A DNA stretch of 44,501 nt. Source: Leyella stercorea (GTDB lineage: Bacteria > Bacteroidota > Bacteroidia > Bacteroidales > Bacteroidaceae). Location: positions 1 to 44,501 of the forward strand of contig NZ_JADYTS010000014.1 of NCBI RefSeq assembly GCF_021531355.1. Reading direction: 5' to 3'. The position numbers were made by a program, and so were the translations under genes. Below the pieces are notes generated by a model, which saw nothing but the letters and a program-made list of their open reading frames with translations, did no database searches and was not told the origin of the DNA. This document shows, one piece after another, positions 33,927 through 43,167 of the stretch. Position 1 is the first letter of the stretch. Every line of letters begins with the position of its first letter.

Positions 33927-33980
33927 CAAACGAAAACCCGAAACAAACAACAATTAATATAATCTTTAAACCTTCAAGAA

Positions 33981-36900
33981 ATGAAAATTAGAGTAAAAAT
34001 CCAAACAATCAAGACTCTGGTATTCTTGCTTATGATGATTTTCGCTACATCGCTCACTGCAATGGCGCAGGAAAAGGTGTCGGGAATTGTCAAGGACGAT
34101 ACCGGCGAAACAATGCCGGGAGTTAGCATCAAGGTGAAGGGCAACAACAATGTTGGAGCCGTTACCGACATCGACGGTGCATTCACCATCAACGTGAAGC
34201 GCGGCACTGTGCTGCAGTTCTCTTTCCTCGGATATAACACCAAAGAAGAGAAGGCTACACCAGGTAAGATAATGCAGATCGTACTGGAAGAAGACAAAAA
34301 GACTCTTGGTGAAATCGTAGTTGTGGGCTATCAGCCGGTTCGCCAGCGCGACCTTACCGGCGCTGTTGCCAAGGCAGACGTAAGCCAGCTCACCAACACT
34401 CCGGTGTCATCAATCGACCAGACTCTTGGTGGACGCATTGCCGGTGTCAACGTATCTTCAGGCGAAGGTATGCCTGGCGGACAGATGAACATCACCATCC
34501 GTGGTAACAACTCACTGACACAGGCCAACACCCCTCTCTATGTTATCGACGGTTTCCCAGTTGAGAATGCTTCTGTAGCAGCCAGCATCAACCCTAACGA
34601 CATCAAGTCGCTCAACATCCTTAAGGATGCTTCGGCATCGGCTATCTATGGTGCACGTGGTGCCAACGGTGTTGTCATCATCACTACCAAGAGCGGCCAG
34701 ACCGGTAAGGAAAAGGTAACATACGACGGCAGCTACGGATGGCAGACTGTATCAAAGAAGATGGAAATGATGGACGCTTACGAATTCGTTAAGCTCCAGA
34801 ACGAAATGTATCCCGACGCTGTTGCTAACACATATCTTATGGAATATGAGGGCAAGCAGTGGACACTCGACGACTATCGCAACATCGCCCAGTACAACTG
34901 GCAGGACATGATTTTCCACTCGGCTCCTATCCAGAGCCACAACGTGAGCCTCACTGGTGGTAGCCAGGACATTCGCTACAACGCTTCATTGTCTTACTTC
35001 GACCAGGATGGTGTTGTAATCAACTCAAACTATAACCGCGTTCAGGGTCGTATGGGCACCAACATCAAGAAGAACAAGCTGCGCATCAACCTCAACGTGA
35101 ACTACTCTCGTACAAACCAGGAGGGTGCTTCGCCTTCGCAGAACGCCAGCTCGGGTATGAACAACTTGTTCTACAGCGTTTGGGGCTACCGTCCGGTAAC
35201 ACAGCCCAGCACTCCGTTGTCATACCTTCTTAACAATGGTGTCGACGAATCGGTAAGCACATCAAGCGACTACCGTTTCAACCCATACATGGACCTCAAC
35301 AACGCTTATAACCATACTCTGAATACCTACGTACAGTTCAACGGTTTCTTGGAGTATGAGATTATGAAGGGTATGAAGCTGAAGGTTTCGGGCGGTTATA
35401 CCGACACTGGCTACAACAACGACAACTTCAACAACTCGAAGAGCCGCTACGGTGGACCGCTTTCGAATGATAAGGTGAACGCTCGCGTCACACGCTCTTC
35501 GCGCTCTACATGGCTTAATGAGAACACCCTGACCTATCAGACCAACATCAAGAAGAAGCACTTCTTCAACACATTGCTCGGTTTCTCATTGCAGAACTCT
35601 GACTACGACTACTATTCGTACAAGACCATCAACATCCCGAACGAAAGCCTCGGCATGTCGGGTATGGATCAGGGTACTCCTACTGGTGCCTCTTCACTGA
35701 AGAGCTCATGGTCGATGATGTCTTACTTCGGACGCTTCAACTACAACTACAAGTCGTGCTACTACGCTACATTCACAATGCGTGCCGACGGTTCGTCAAA
35801 GTTCAGCAAGGGCAATCGCTTCGGCTACTTCCCTTCAGGCTCATTAGCTTGGAACGTGGCTGAGGAAGGCTTCATGAAGCCATATAATAAATATGTGAAC
35901 AATGCAAAGATTCGTCTGTCGTGGGGTCTCACCGGTAACAACCGTGTAGGCGAGTACGACTCATACGGACTCTACAAGGTAGTTAAGCAGTGGAACGGTC
36001 AGGTTTACCTCGGCGCTACTCCGAGCGGTGTATTCCCTGAGGGCAGCAACGTGAACAACGTAGGTACAGTACCTTCTACTCTGCGCAACCACGACCTCAA
36101 GTGGGAGACTACCGAACAGTGGAACCTCGGTTTCGACCTCGGATTCCTCAACGACCGCATCGGCGTAACACTCGACCTCTATAGCAAGACCACACGCGAC
36201 CTTCTGCTCAACGCCAACATGCCGCTTTCTTCTGGCTACGTAAGCGCTATGAAGAACATCGGTAAGGTACGCAACGAGGGTATCGAGTTCACTCTCAATA
36301 CCGTTAACATCAAGAACAAGAAGTTCACTTGGGAGACCAACTTCAACATCGCATTCAACAAGAATAAGGTGTTGGCACTGACCGAGGGTCAGACCACTCT
36401 GACTACAGCAGCATCGTTCGACCAGAACTTCAACACCCAGCAGAGCTACATCGCTAAGGTGGGCCAGTCAATGGGCTCTATGTACGGATTCATCTACGAG
36501 GGCACATACAAGTATGAGGACTTCGACAAGTCGGGCGACACATACACATTGAAGCCTACAGTAGCTCACTACACAAGCGAGAACAACACCCAGCCGGGTA
36601 TGCCTAAATACCGCGACCTCAACGACGACGGTATCATCGACGACAACGACCGCACAATCATCGGTAATGGTCTGCCAGTACACACAGGCGGTTTCACCAA
36701 CAACTTCACATACGGTGACTTCGACCTCAGCATCTTCTTCCAGTGGTCGTACGGCAACGACGTGCTCAACGCCAACCGCCTATTCTTCGAGTCAAGCTGG
36801 AACAAGGCCCGCGAGCTCAACCAGTTTGCATCGTATGCCGACCGTTGGACAGAGGACAACCCGTATAGCGACATTCCTCGTGCCACAACATCAAGCTCAA

Positions 36901-37175
36901 ACCGCGTGTTCTCAAGCCGCGTTATCGAGGATGGCTCATTCCTTCGTCTGAAGACCCTCACATTGGGCTATACAGTACCGAAGAAGTTGCTCACACGCTT
37001 CCGCATCGACAACCTGCGCGTATACTTCGCAGCTCAGAACCTCTGGACTATCAGCAACTACAGCGGCTACGATCCTGAAGTATCTATCCGCAACAGCGCC
37101 CTTACTCCGGGACTCGACTTCTCGGCTTATCCACGCGCCCGTCAGTTCAGCTTCGGTGTAAGCCTCGGTTTCTAA
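33981..37175 (+). CDS. SusC-family TonB-dependent outer-membrane transporter
   Basis: A 1064-residue outer-membrane importer of oligosaccharides, working with the SusD partner encoded next. Signal peptide 1-30 (cleavage near AMAQ). A carboxypeptidase-regulatory-like domain follows (KVSGIVKDDTGETMPGVSIKVKG ... FSFLGYNTKE). The TonB-dependent plug has the SusC signatures GEIVVVGYQ, LGGRIAGV, ITIRGNNSL, PLYVIDGFPV and LKDASASAIYGARGANGVVIITTK. A 22-stranded barrel runs to a terminal Phe (RQFSFGVSLGF). No extra N-terminal signalling domain is present, in keeping with control by a hybrid two-component system. It is the first gene of the PUL and should import glycosaminoglycan fragments. Confidence 0.95.
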   Translation: MKIRVKIQTIKTLVFLLMMIFATSLTAMAQEKVSGIVKDDTGETMPGVSIKVKGNNNVGAVTDIDGAFTINVKRGTVLQFSFLGYNTKEEKATPGKIMQIVLEEDKKTLGEIVVVGYQPVRQRDLTGAVAKADVSQLTNTPVSSIDQTLGGRIAGVNVSSGEGMPGGQMNITIRGNNSLTQANTPLYVIDGFPVENASVAASINPNDIKSLNILKDASASAIYGARGANGVVIITTKSGQTGKEKVTYDGSYGWQTVSKKMEMMDAYEFVKLQNEMYPDAVANTYLMEYEGKQWTLDDYRNIAQYNWQDMIFHSAPIQSHNVSLTGGSQDIRYNASLSYFDQDGVVINSNYNRVQGRMGTNIKKNKLRINLNVNYSRTNQEGASPSQNASSGMNNLFYSVWGYRPVTQPSTPLSYLLNNGVDESVSTSSDYRFNPYMDLNNAYNHTLNTYVQFNGFLEYEIMKGMKLKVSGGYTDTGYNNDNFNNSKSRYGGPLSNDKVNARVTRSSRSTWLNENTLTYQTNIKKKHFFNTLLGFSLQNSDYDYYSYKTINIPNESLGMSGMDQGTPTGASSLKSSWSMMSYFGRFNYNYKSCYYATFTMRADGSSKFSKGNRFGYFPSGSLAWNVAEEGFMKPYNKYVNNAKIRLSWGLTGNNRVGEYDSYGLYKVVKQWNGQVYLGATPSGVFPEGSNVNNVGTVPSTLRNHDLKWETTEQWNLGFDLGFLNDRIGVTLDLYSKTTRDLLLNANMPLSSGYVSAMKNIGKVRNEGIEFTLNTVNIKNKKFTWETNFNIAFNKNKVLALTEGQTTLTTAASFDQNFNTQQSYIAKVGQSMGSMYGFIYEGTYKYEDFDKSGDTYTLKPTVAHYTSENNTQPGMPKYRDLNDDGIIDDNDRTIIGNGLPVHTGGFTNNFTYGDFDLSIFFQWSYGNDVLNANRLFFESSWNKARELNQFASYADRWTEDNPYSDIPRATTSSSNRVFSSRVIEDGSFLRLKTLTLGYTVPKKLLTRFRIDNLRVYFAAQNLWTISNYSGYDPEVSIRNSALTPGLDFSAYPRARQFSFGVSLGF

Positions 37176-37214
37176 GAAGTTAAAATGCATTACTATTAAA
37201 CACATATTATATAT

Positions 37215-38951
37215 ATGAAATCAATTAAAACAACAATCATATTGCTCGCAGCGCTGCTCTCACTGGGCAGCTGCGACTTCCTTGACAAGGAACCGACAAG
37301 CGCTACGTCGGACACCTATCTCAAGACAGAAACCGAGGCTGCTTCGTTTCTGACCGGCATCTACGCCATCCTCACACAGCAGTCGTACTACGGTGGCAAC
37401 TACTACTACCTCGTAGGCGGTGACGACCTGGAACACTACGGTGGTGCTAACCGTGCTCCGATGAACGGTGGCTTGATTTGCAACAACGCTACATCGAGCG
37501 ACTCATACGTAGCTTCGTTCTGGTATACACTCTATGCTGGTGTAAACCGCGCCAACATCCTGCTTGACCAGATTAACGATATCCAGGGCATGAACGCAGC
37601 CAACCTCAAGCGCTATACAGCCGAGGCACGCTTCCTCCGCGCCTTCTACTACTTCAACCTCGTAGAGTGCTGGGGCGACGTTCCTTTCTACACAGAGCCT
37701 GTGCTTGACGTGAAGAACCTGCAGCGTGCAGTGACACCGAGAGCCACTATCTACGACTTCATCTGCAAGGAAATGGAAGAGAGCGCTACCGACCTTCCTG
37801 ACGCATCGTCACTGGGCTATGAGCCGGGACGCGTTTCAAAGTCGGCAGCATGGGGCATCCTGGCACGTGTATATATGTTCCGCGCCGGTGAGTGGCACCG
37901 CATGAAGGTGGCTGAGAACAAGGCTGAGACAAAGGAGTACTTCACTCAGGCTGGCAAGTTTGCCAAGATGGTGAAGGAACAGGGCGGCCACAAGCTTGCT
38001 CCTAAATACTGGGACTACTTCATCGACCAGTGTGCCGACCGCTACAACTCTACAGCCAACGAGAGCATCTGGGAGGCTGAGTTTGCAGGCGACGGCAAGG
38101 GTACAATGGTAACTGAGGGCCGTATCGGTAACATCATCGGTATTCAGGGTCCGGACCTCTCAAGCAAGACTGCACTTGTAGGCAAGAAAGACCCGGGCTT
38201 CGGCTACGCTTTCTTCTGGAGCACACCGAAACTCTATGAACTCTATACTGAGAACAACGACATCAACCGTATGAACTGGTCAATCGCTCCGTTCAAGTAC
38301 ACACAATCGGAAAAGGGTGGTGCTGTAGACGGCCGTGAGTTTGAGGTTGGCAAGTTGGAAGAGGTTAAGAAGCAGTACTGGAACCAGTCATACCAGTATG
38401 GCGAGACAGAGCCGGGTGCTACTATCGGCGACCGTGAGAAGAAGACAGCTTCTAAGTTCTACGACCGCAACTGTGGCAAGTGGCGCCGCGAGTATGAGGC
38501 CGACAAGAAGAACAAGAACCTCACAGCTATCAACTTCCCGATTCTTCGCTACTCTGACGTTCTGCTTATGATTGCCGAGTGTGAGAACGAGACACACGAC
38601 CAGCCTACCGACGAGGCTTACAAGTGCATCAACGAGGTACGCAGACGTGCTGGCATCGCTCTTATCAAGAAGGATAAGAACACTGAAGACTTCCGTCAGG
38701 CTGTCAAGGACGAGCGCGCTATGGAGCTTTGCTTCGAGATGACACGCCGCTTCGACCTGATTCGCTGGGGTGAGTATGTACAGAACATGAACGCTCTTGT
38801 ACAGCGTGCACAGTCGGGCGAGAACTGGAACCTCGGTCCTAACAACGTACACACATACTTCAACATATCTGAAGCATACAACTACTTCCCAATCCCTGCC
38901 CTGGAGCTGTCTGTAAACAAGCTCATCAAGGAGAACAATCCAGGATGGTAA
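37215..38951 (+). CDS. SusD-family surface glycan-binding lipoprotein (RagB/SusD)
   Basis: A 578-residue lipoprotein with Cys20 (LLSLGSCDFLDKEPTS). It closes the extracellular face of SusC and binds glycan. SusD-like features: NRANILLDQI, the TPR-like helices (TAEARFLRAFYYFNLVECWGDVPFYTEPV), GRVSKSAAWGILARVYMFRAGEW, and a C-terminal SusD domain (ILRYSDVLLMIAECENE, INEVRRRAGI, DERAMELCFEMTRRFDLIRWG) that ends in YNYFPIPALELSVN. It starts 39 bp after susC and precedes another surface lipoprotein by 44 bp. Glycan choice cannot be read directly and is inferred from the PL8/GH88 neighbours. Confidence 0.95.
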   Translation: MKSIKTTIILLAALLSLGSCDFLDKEPTSATSDTYLKTETEAASFLTGIYAILTQQSYYGGNYYYLVGGDDLEHYGGANRAPMNGGLICNNATSSDSYVASFWYTLYAGVNRANILLDQINDIQGMNAANLKRYTAEARFLRAFYYFNLVECWGDVPFYTEPVLDVKNLQRAVTPRATIYDFICKEMEESATDLPDASSLGYEPGRVSKSAAWGILARVYMFRAGEWHRMKVAENKAETKEYFTQAGKFAKMVKEQGGHKLAPKYWDYFIDQCADRYNSTANESIWEAEFAGDGKGTMVTEGRIGNIIGIQGPDLSSKTALVGKKDPGFGYAFFWSTPKLYELYTENNDINRMNWSIAPFKYTQSEKGGAVDGREFEVGKLEEVKKQYWNQSYQYGETEPGATIGDREKKTASKFYDRNCGKWRREYEADKKNKNLTAINFPILRYSDVLLMIAECENETHDQPTDEAYKCINEVRRRAGIALIKKDKNTEDFRQAVKDERAMELCFEMTRRFDLIRWGEYVQNMNALVQRAQSGENWNLGPNNVHTYFNISEAYNYFPIPALELSVNKLIKENNPGW

Positions 38952-38995
38952 AGTATCAGTTACTTGAAATTAGAAACCAGTAAAAAAACAGAAAA

Positions 38996-40015
38996 ATGAA
39001 GAAAATTAAATATTATATATTCTTCCTGCTCGGTGCCGCAATGATAACAAGTTGCGACAACGAGTTGACAGAAGACGTCAAGATGGGCATCCGCGTTGAA
39101 CAGGACGGCGTGTCAATGCAGGGCGACGTCGTAACGGTAAAGGCTGGCACACCAGTAGTGTTCAACTTCTCAGGCGACCCCGACAACATTATGTTCTACA
39201 GCGGCGAGCCAGGTGCAGTATACGCACATCGTCAGCGCACTGAAGTAGCTCCTGAGGATATCGAGTCAGCAACTCTGCACTTCAAGATTGGCACACAGTA
39301 CGGCAAGGTATACGAAAACACTCTTGAGATGTTCGTAAGCGACCAGTTCGAAGGCCTCGCAAAGAACGACTTCAAGAAGGACTCTGTACTCGTTGAGCAG
39401 TTTGCATGGAACGAGCTCGTTGCAAAGAGCGAACTTCCTGACAAGCCAAGCATTCAGAAGGAATACACTGTCGACGTAACAAAGTATCTTGGCAAGCCTA
39501 TGACACTGGCTATACACTACCAGGCTATTGACGACACCAAGAACTCAATGCCGCGCTACAACTTCTCGGAGATGTACATCGAGAACGTACGCAATGATGG
39601 TATCGTGTCGAAGTTTATGCCGAGCCAGTACGGATTTACAGCTGTCAACATGATGTGCAACCACAACCTCAAGAGCCAGGCTGGCATGAAGACCAACCGC
39701 GAGTATGGCACAATGACCAACAACACAGCCGGCATCTGGAACTTGGTAAATGCACAGAACGGTGGCTTCTACATCGCTGGTGGTGGCAAAAATACTGGCA
39801 ACAAGAACGGCTGGCTCGTTTCTGACGGTCTGATCACTACCTACTGCGATCCCGATCAGGGCACAGTCATCAAGAACATAACACAGAATGTTGAGTCATA
39901 TACCCATACATATAATAAGGTGGGCGAATACAAGGCTACATTCATCGCAACAAGAGTCAACTACAAGCATGATTCAAGAATGATGAAGGAGTTGACCATC
40001 AAGGTTGTTGAGTAA
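38996..40015 (+). CDS. DUF5017-like surface glycan-binding lipoprotein (SusE/F position)
   Basis: A 339-residue lipoprotein with Cys20 (AAMITSCDNELTED). The N-terminal part resembles DUF5017 proteins (VKAGTPVVFNFSGDPDNIMFYSGEPGAVYAHRQRTEV). The next part has beta-rich segments (LHFKIGTQYG, MTLAIHYQAIDDTKNSMPRYNFSEMYIEN). The C-terminus is a short Ig-like fold with GEYKATFIATRVNYKHDSRMMKELTIKV. It takes the place of a SusE/F-type surface glycan-binding protein downstream of SusD and may hold polysaccharide for the transporter. Domain assignment is by pattern; binding specificity is not visible. A terminator-like hairpin follows it. Confidence 0.8.
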   Translation: MKKIKYYIFFLLGAAMITSCDNELTEDVKMGIRVEQDGVSMQGDVVTVKAGTPVVFNFSGDPDNIMFYSGEPGAVYAHRQRTEVAPEDIESATLHFKIGTQYGKVYENTLEMFVSDQFEGLAKNDFKKDSVLVEQFAWNELVAKSELPDKPSIQKEYTVDVTKYLGKPMTLAIHYQAIDDTKNSMPRYNFSEMYIENVRNDGIVSKFMPSQYGFTAVNMMCNHNLKSQAGMKTNREYGTMTNNTAGIWNLVNAQNGGFYIAGGGKNTGNKNGWLVSDGLITTYCDPDQGTVIKNITQNVESYTHTYNKVGEYKATFIATRVNYKHDSRMMKELTIKVVE

Positions 40016-40023
40016 TATAAAGA

Positions 40024-40051
40024 GAGGGTGTGTCAATCACACCCTCCTTTT
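40024..40051 (+). terminator. Internal (attenuating) hairpin between the SusE-like and PL8 genes
   Basis: GAGGGTGTG (40024-40032) and CACACCCTC (40038-40046) form a 9-bp perfect stem with a 5-base loop, followed by CTTTTAAC. The T-run is short, so partial termination is likelier than a full stop. No promoter box is seen before PL8. This could keep enzyme expression below that of the SusCD complex. Confidence 0.65.
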
Positions 40052-40092
40052 AACTCCTTAAGCTCATAAAAGAAACGAAATCCGATATCAAA

Positions 40093-43000
40093 ATGAACCT
40101 AAAAAACAACATACTCGCCACCGTCATCGGCTTAAGCGGCGTATGTGCAACAGCACAAGCCCAGATGTACGACGACCCTCGTATGTTCTCGTTTGAGAAC
40201 AAGCAGGAACTCTCGTATATCAAGACCAGCAAGTCGGCCGTTGAACTGAGTGACGCGCATTGGAGAAACGGCAAGACTTCATTGCAGTGGACATTCCAAC
40301 CGGGTGCCTCGCTGTCGATAAAGAAGGACTTGCAGTTTGAGCCGCTCGACAAGAGCGGTGTCGACAACTATCTGTCGGCTTTCATCGTGTGGGTGTACAA
40401 CGAACAACCTCAAAAGGACAAACAAATCCGTTTCAACTTCCTGAAGAACGGCAAGCAGTGCACCTCTTTCCCTGTCAACATCAACTTCCGTGGTTGGCGC
40501 GGTATATGGGTTTGCTACGAGCGCGACATGGAGGGTACTCCCGAAGTGGGCATGAACGAGATACGTATCGATGCTCCCGATGTTAAGGGTAAGCTCTACT
40601 TCGACCATCTCATCACTGCCATCAAGGTAGACCCGCGTCAGCAGACTGCCGATATGCAGATTCCGTTTGTCAACAAGAAGACCAAAACCCACTGGCTGGT
40701 AGTACTGAAGAACTACAACACACAGCCCGACATTCCTCTGACCGAACTCACTCAGCAGAACCGCGAACAGATAAAGGTTATCGAGCAGCGCTTCCGCGAA
40801 CTGATTTATACTCCTGCCAAGCTCTATCCGAAGCATATGGACGAGATTCGCTCGAAGTTTGCCAAGTACAACATCAACCGCAAGAACGGCAACATCACCG
40901 GTACACCTATATGGTATGTACGCCACGCCGAGGCTTACGAGCGCATCATCAAGCCGTGGGACAAGAACATATTGACCCGCACCGGATTTGAAATGCTTGA
41001 GTATTTCAACCTCATGCAGAAGATTGCCTTCGCCTGGAACAACGCTACCGAAGCTGCCGACAAGGCAGAACTGAAGAAGATGTTCCTACTCATGTACGAC
41101 AACATCACCGACCAGGGTGTTTGCTGGGGCAGCTGCTGGGGCAATGTTCACCACTACGGCTACTCGCTGCGCAACATGTATTCAGCCTACTTCCTTATGA
41201 AGGAGGTGCTGCGCGAGGAAGGAAAGCTTGAGGAGGCAGTGAACACCATGATATGGTACTCGCAGACCAACGAGCTGTACACCAAGCCGGTTGAAAACGG
41301 CATGGACATGGACACATTCAACACCGCCGCACAGGGTTGCATGGCAAGCATATTGCTCATGGACGATTCACCAGAGAAATTGCGCTATCTGCGCTCTTGC
41401 AGCCGTTGGCTCGACTGGGGTTGCCGTCCGGCTCAGGGACTGAACGACTCGTTCAAGATTGACGGTTCGGCTTATCATCACTGCAACAACTATCCTGCAT
41501 ACGCCATCGGAGGTCTGAGCGGAGCTACACAGATGATATACCTGTTCAGCGGAACCGATTTTGCTGTAGGCGAACTGGCTCATCAGACTGTAAAGAACTC
41601 GCTTCTGGCTATGCGTTTCTACTGCAACAAGCTGGAGTTCCCGCTCTCAATGTCGGGCAGACATCCCGACGGCAAGGGCAAGCTCATGCCGATACACTAT
41701 GGCTACATGGCACTCTCAGGCACACCCGACGGCAAGCAGCAGTTCGACCGCGAAATGGGTAATGCCTATCTGCGACTCGCAACCAACGTAAAAACGGTAC
41801 TTGACAAGAAAATCAAGCAGAAGATTGTTACAATGGGTAGCACTCCTGAGAACGATCCGGAAGGCAACATGGCATTAGGCTACGCCTGCGTATCAGTACA
41901 GAGACGCAACAACTGGTCGGCAGTGGTACGCGGACACAGCCGCTATCTGTGGGATGCCGAGCACTACATCGGCGAGAACCTCTACGGTCGCTACCTCGGT
42001 TTCGGAAGCTTGCAGATTCTGACCGCACCTGCTGGAACCGATGTCACACCGAAGACAAGCGGATGGCAGCAGCCGGGATTTGACTGGAACCGCATACCGG
42101 GTACTACATCAATCCATCTGCCTTGGGCTGAACTGAAGGCTCAGGTGCGCAACGTGGACACATTCTCAGGTGTAGAAGAGATGCTGATGTCGGACGAAGC
42201 CTTCGCTGGCGGACTCTCACAGCGTGGCGTAAACGGCAACTTTGGAATGAAGCTGCACGAGCATGACAAGTACGACGGATCGCACAGAGCACGCAAGTCG
42301 TTCCACTTCTTCGACAACGTGATTGTTTGTCTCGGCACTGGCATTGAGAATACCGACTCTAAGCACGACACTGAGACTACTGTATTCCAGATGGCTGCTA
42401 CCGACGCCAAGGCTCAGAATTACTGGAAGAACTACACAGCAGGCAACGGCAAGTCGTGGCTCGACCACGCCGGAACGGGATACTACACTCCGCAGCCTGT
42501 GAAGTTCACCGGACTTGTAAAGCAGGAGTCGCGCATGCAGAACACCGACAAGCAGACCGAGGGACAGTGGGCATCGCTCTACTTCGACCACGGTAAGGCT
42601 CCGAAGAACGCTTCGTACGAGTATGCTGTAATTCCACAGACCACACGCGAGAAGATTGACGCCTTCGCTGCCGCTCCTACCTACAAGGTACTGCGCGCCG
42701 ACAACGAGGCTCACATCGTAAGCTCTGACGCTACTCACACCGTATCGTATGTACTGTTCGAGACTCCGAAGGACGTACTGCCTGGCGGTCCGCTACTCAA
42801 GGCAGACACCACATGTCTGGCTATGGTACGCATGATAAACTCCAAGAAGATGCTGCTCACCGTGACACAGCCCGACCTGGCGCTCTATCGCGGACCAAAC
42901 GACGACATATACAAGGACGGCAAACGTGTGGAGCGTAGCGTATACAGCCGCAAATGGCGCAGCAACGCAAGCCAGGAGATTCCCGTTCGCGTGACACTGC

Positions 43001-43122
43001 GCGGTAAGTGGAACTTCATTGGTAACGAAGCCATCAAACTCGTAGAACAGACCAAGAAGTCGACAACTATCGAGTTTGTATGCACCGACGGATTGAGCTT
43101 CAATGTAGAGCTGGAGAAATAA
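40093..43122 (+). CDS. PL8 polysaccharide lyase, chondroitinase ABC-type
   Basis: A 1009-residue exported lyase with a signal peptide (cleavage near AQAQ, 23). The order fits chondroitin sulfate ABC lyases: an N-terminal carbohydrate-binding-like domain (about 25-195: [34 protein letters not shown]), the alpha/alpha toroid (about 210-600), then the beta-sandwich domains. Catalytic candidates match Proteus chondroitinase ABC I in order and spacing: His463 and Tyr470 ([10 protein letters not shown], 7 apart as in His501/Tyr508), Arg523 (SMSGRHPDG) and a Glu in [13 protein letters not shown] (Glu623 or Glu628). It should cleave hyaluronan and/or chondroitin/dermatan by beta-elimination, yielding unsaturated disaccharides for the GH88 enzyme that follows after 45 bp. 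Which GAG is preferred cannot be told. Confidence 0.92.
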   Translation: MNLKNNILATVIGLSGVCATAQAQMYDDPRMFSFENKQELSYIKTSKSAVELSDAHWRNGKTSLQWTFQPGASLSIKKDLQFEPLDKSGVDNYLSAFIVWVYNEQPQKDKQIRFNFLKNGKQCTSFPVNINFRGWRGIWVCYERDMEGTPEVGMNEIRIDAPDVKGKLYFDHLITAIKVDPRQQTADMQIPFVNKKTKTHWLVVLKNYNTQPDIPLTELTQQNREQIKVIEQRFRELIYTPAKLYPKHMDEIRSKFAKYNINRKNGNITGTPIWYVRHAEAYERIIKPWDKNILTRTGFEMLEYFNLMQKIAFAWNNATEAADKAELKKMFLLMYDNITDQGVCWGSCWGNVHHYGYSLRNMYSAYFLMKEVLREEGKLEEAVNTMIWYSQTNELYTKPVENGMDMDTFNTAAQGCMASILLMDDSPEKLRYLRSCSRWLDWGCRPAQGLNDSFKIDGSAYHHCNNYPAYAIGGLSGATQMIYLFSGTDFAVGELAHQTVKNSLLAMRFYCNKLEFPLSMSGRHPDGKGKLMPIHYGYMALSGTPDGKQQFDREMGNAYLRLATNVKTVLDKKIKQKIVTMGSTPENDPEGNMALGYACVSVQRRNNWSAVVRGHSRYLWDAEHYIGENLYGRYLGFGSLQILTAPAGTDVTPKTSGWQQPGFDWNRIPGTTSIHLPWAELKAQVRNVDTFSGVEEMLMSDEAFAGGLSQRGVNGNFGMKLHEHDKYDGSHRARKSFHFFDNVIVCLGTGIENTDSKHDTETTVFQMAATDAKAQNYWKNYTAGNGKSWLDHAGTGYYTPQPVKFTGLVKQESRMQNTDKQTEGQWASLYFDHGKAPKNASYEYAVIPQTTREKIDAFAAAPTYKVLRADNEAHIVSSDATHTVSYVLFETPKDVLPGGPLLKADTTCLAMVRMINSKKMLLTVTQPDLALYRGPNDDIYKDGKRVERSVYSRKWRSNASQEIPVRVTLRGKWNFIGNEAIKLVEQTKKSTTIEFVCTDGLSFNVELEK

Positions 43123-43167
43123 ATAGTAATAAAGAAATAAAGAAATAAAAAACTAATAACAAAACAA

